DNA of 26,796 nucleotides from Chara braunii (taxonomy: Eukaryota; Streptophyta; Charophyceae; Charales; Characeae), in NCBI GenBank assembly GCA_003427395.1, contig BFEA01000111.1, positions 798,256 to 825,051 on the forward strand. Direction: 5' to 3'. Each line of letters opens with the position of its first letter. Within the stretch, counting starts at the first letter, position 1. The position numbers and the translations under genes are program-made. The notes beneath the pieces are model-generated. The model was not told where the DNA came from. It made no database searches and was given only the letters and a program-made list of their open reading frames with translations. Shown piece by piece: positions 26,078-26,796 of the stretch.

Positions 26078-26189
26078 GGAAGACGATGGCGGATTGGACT
26101 TGATAACGGAGGAAGGGAGTAAGGAGGAAGTAGAGGGAGGAAGAGAAGAGTAGAGGACTGAAAGAGAAACGAGGGGGGTGGCAGCTGAG

Positions 26190-26726
26190 GAAAGGTGAAC
26201 CTGGACGTGAGCGCGCACCAGGTACGTTCAGAAAATGAGAAGAAGGCTGAATTGGGCAGCGCCAGGCAGCAGCGGGCAAATAACGCAGAGGGCGGTGTGT
26301 GCTGGTGAGAAGCGACAGGCAGCAGAGGGAGAGTTGAGAAGAAGAGTGAATCTGAATAGATTTCGGCATTGGGTGCATGCGCTGAAGGAGGGGGGAGAGC
26401 ACAGAGGCAACAAGAAGATGGGTTGAATCCGGACGTCTGGCCATGCTTGGTGCAGTGGGGAGGTGAGCGTAGAGGGGTATGAACCTGGGCGAAGGGAAGC
26501 GCCGGATGCATACGGTGAAAGTGAGGACAGACGCTGGCGGAGTGCTAGCAAGTGAGGGAGAGACTGGCAACAGGCAGCGGGAGGAGCTAGCCACGGGCAA
26601 CAGACCAGCAGAAAGCGAAAACGGAAGAGAGTCGGGGGCGTACGAGGGCAGATAAGGGGGAGCAAAGAAAAGGACTGAATCCGGACGCAAAAATGCGCCG
26701 GATGCATGTGGGATGTGAGGAATCAC
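26190..26726 (+). repeat. Diverged dispersed repeat series
   Basis: A block of the form TGAA(T/C)C(T/C)GGACG...GGATGCAT...GGTGAG recurs near 26196, 26348, 26425, 26480 and 26674 at irregular spacing. The minus-strand frame across it (25821-26726) also covers the U6-like copy and is not considered a gene. Confidence 0.6.
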
Positions 26727-26796
26727 TATGGCGGGAGGATAGAGTTGCCTATCATACTGTATCCTTGATGGATTTGGGCGCGGGAAGGACCGATTT

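Noticed and set aside
25821-26726. 301-codon open frame on the minus strand
   Set aside because: It runs antisense through the U6-like copy and dispersed repeats. Low complexity, no domain.

Overview
The window looks like transposon-rich nuclear DNA of a green plant, most likely a streptophyte. A non-seed lineage such as a charophyte alga is my guess. The evidence is a plant-type ALKBH2 dioxygenase reading frame, a plant-type Ty3/gypsy chromovirus, a primer-binding site that matches plant tRNA-Asp, tRNA-headed SINEs, many small foldback elements, long microsatellites, and no prokaryotic gene organisation. Single Ns sit mainly inside the retrotransposon, as in a repeat collapsed during assembly.

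Layout. Positions 1-7032 hold a decayed Ty3/gypsy chromovirus on the + strand: leader, gag with a CCHC knuckle, protease, RT, RNase H, integrase, chromodomain, polypurine tract and a 1.4-kb 3' LTR. Its 5' LTR lies outside the window. Positions 7033-9810 hold a 46-bp tandem repeat, tRNA-derived SINEs, poly(A)-tailed retro-fragments with target-site duplications, and a 200-bp foldback element. Positions 9812-11452 (minus) carry the one convincing host gene, an ALKBH2-like DNA dealkylase. Its catalytic core is split by a roughly 275-residue low-complexity insert built partly from a 21-bp minisatellite. Positions 11500-16500 are a patchwork of microsatellites, four foldback-element families, a SINE with a foldback element nested in it, an assembly gap, and two sequences with hammerhead-ribozyme architecture. 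One of those (13684-13720) overlaps a palindrome of about 95 bp per arm. Positions 17152-18527 hold a frame-broken reading frame that may be a LINE ORF1 relic.

From about 19.3 kb to the end there is no credible protein gene. A G/A-rich block (19.3-21.5 kb) is followed by a regular 165-bp higher-order tandem repeat. That array is interrupted by a 956-bp AT-rich terminal-inverted-repeat element, and its diverged remainder follows. Next come a GC-rich stretch and a 16-nt match to a tRNA-Asp primer-binding site at 24646-24661. This suggests that some or all of the preceding DNA is the 5' LTR of a second, large LTR retrotransposon. After about 1 kb of leader-like sequence lies a composite of a tRNA A-box and U6 snRNA-like sequence (25815-25951), and then diverged dispersed repeats.

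Apart from ALKBH2 there is no host pathway here. The window is a record of nested insertions: autonomous elements (Ty3/gypsy, perhaps a LINE, perhaps a large LTR element), non-autonomous passengers (SINEs, foldback elements), and structured RNAs caught up in them (hammerhead, U6).
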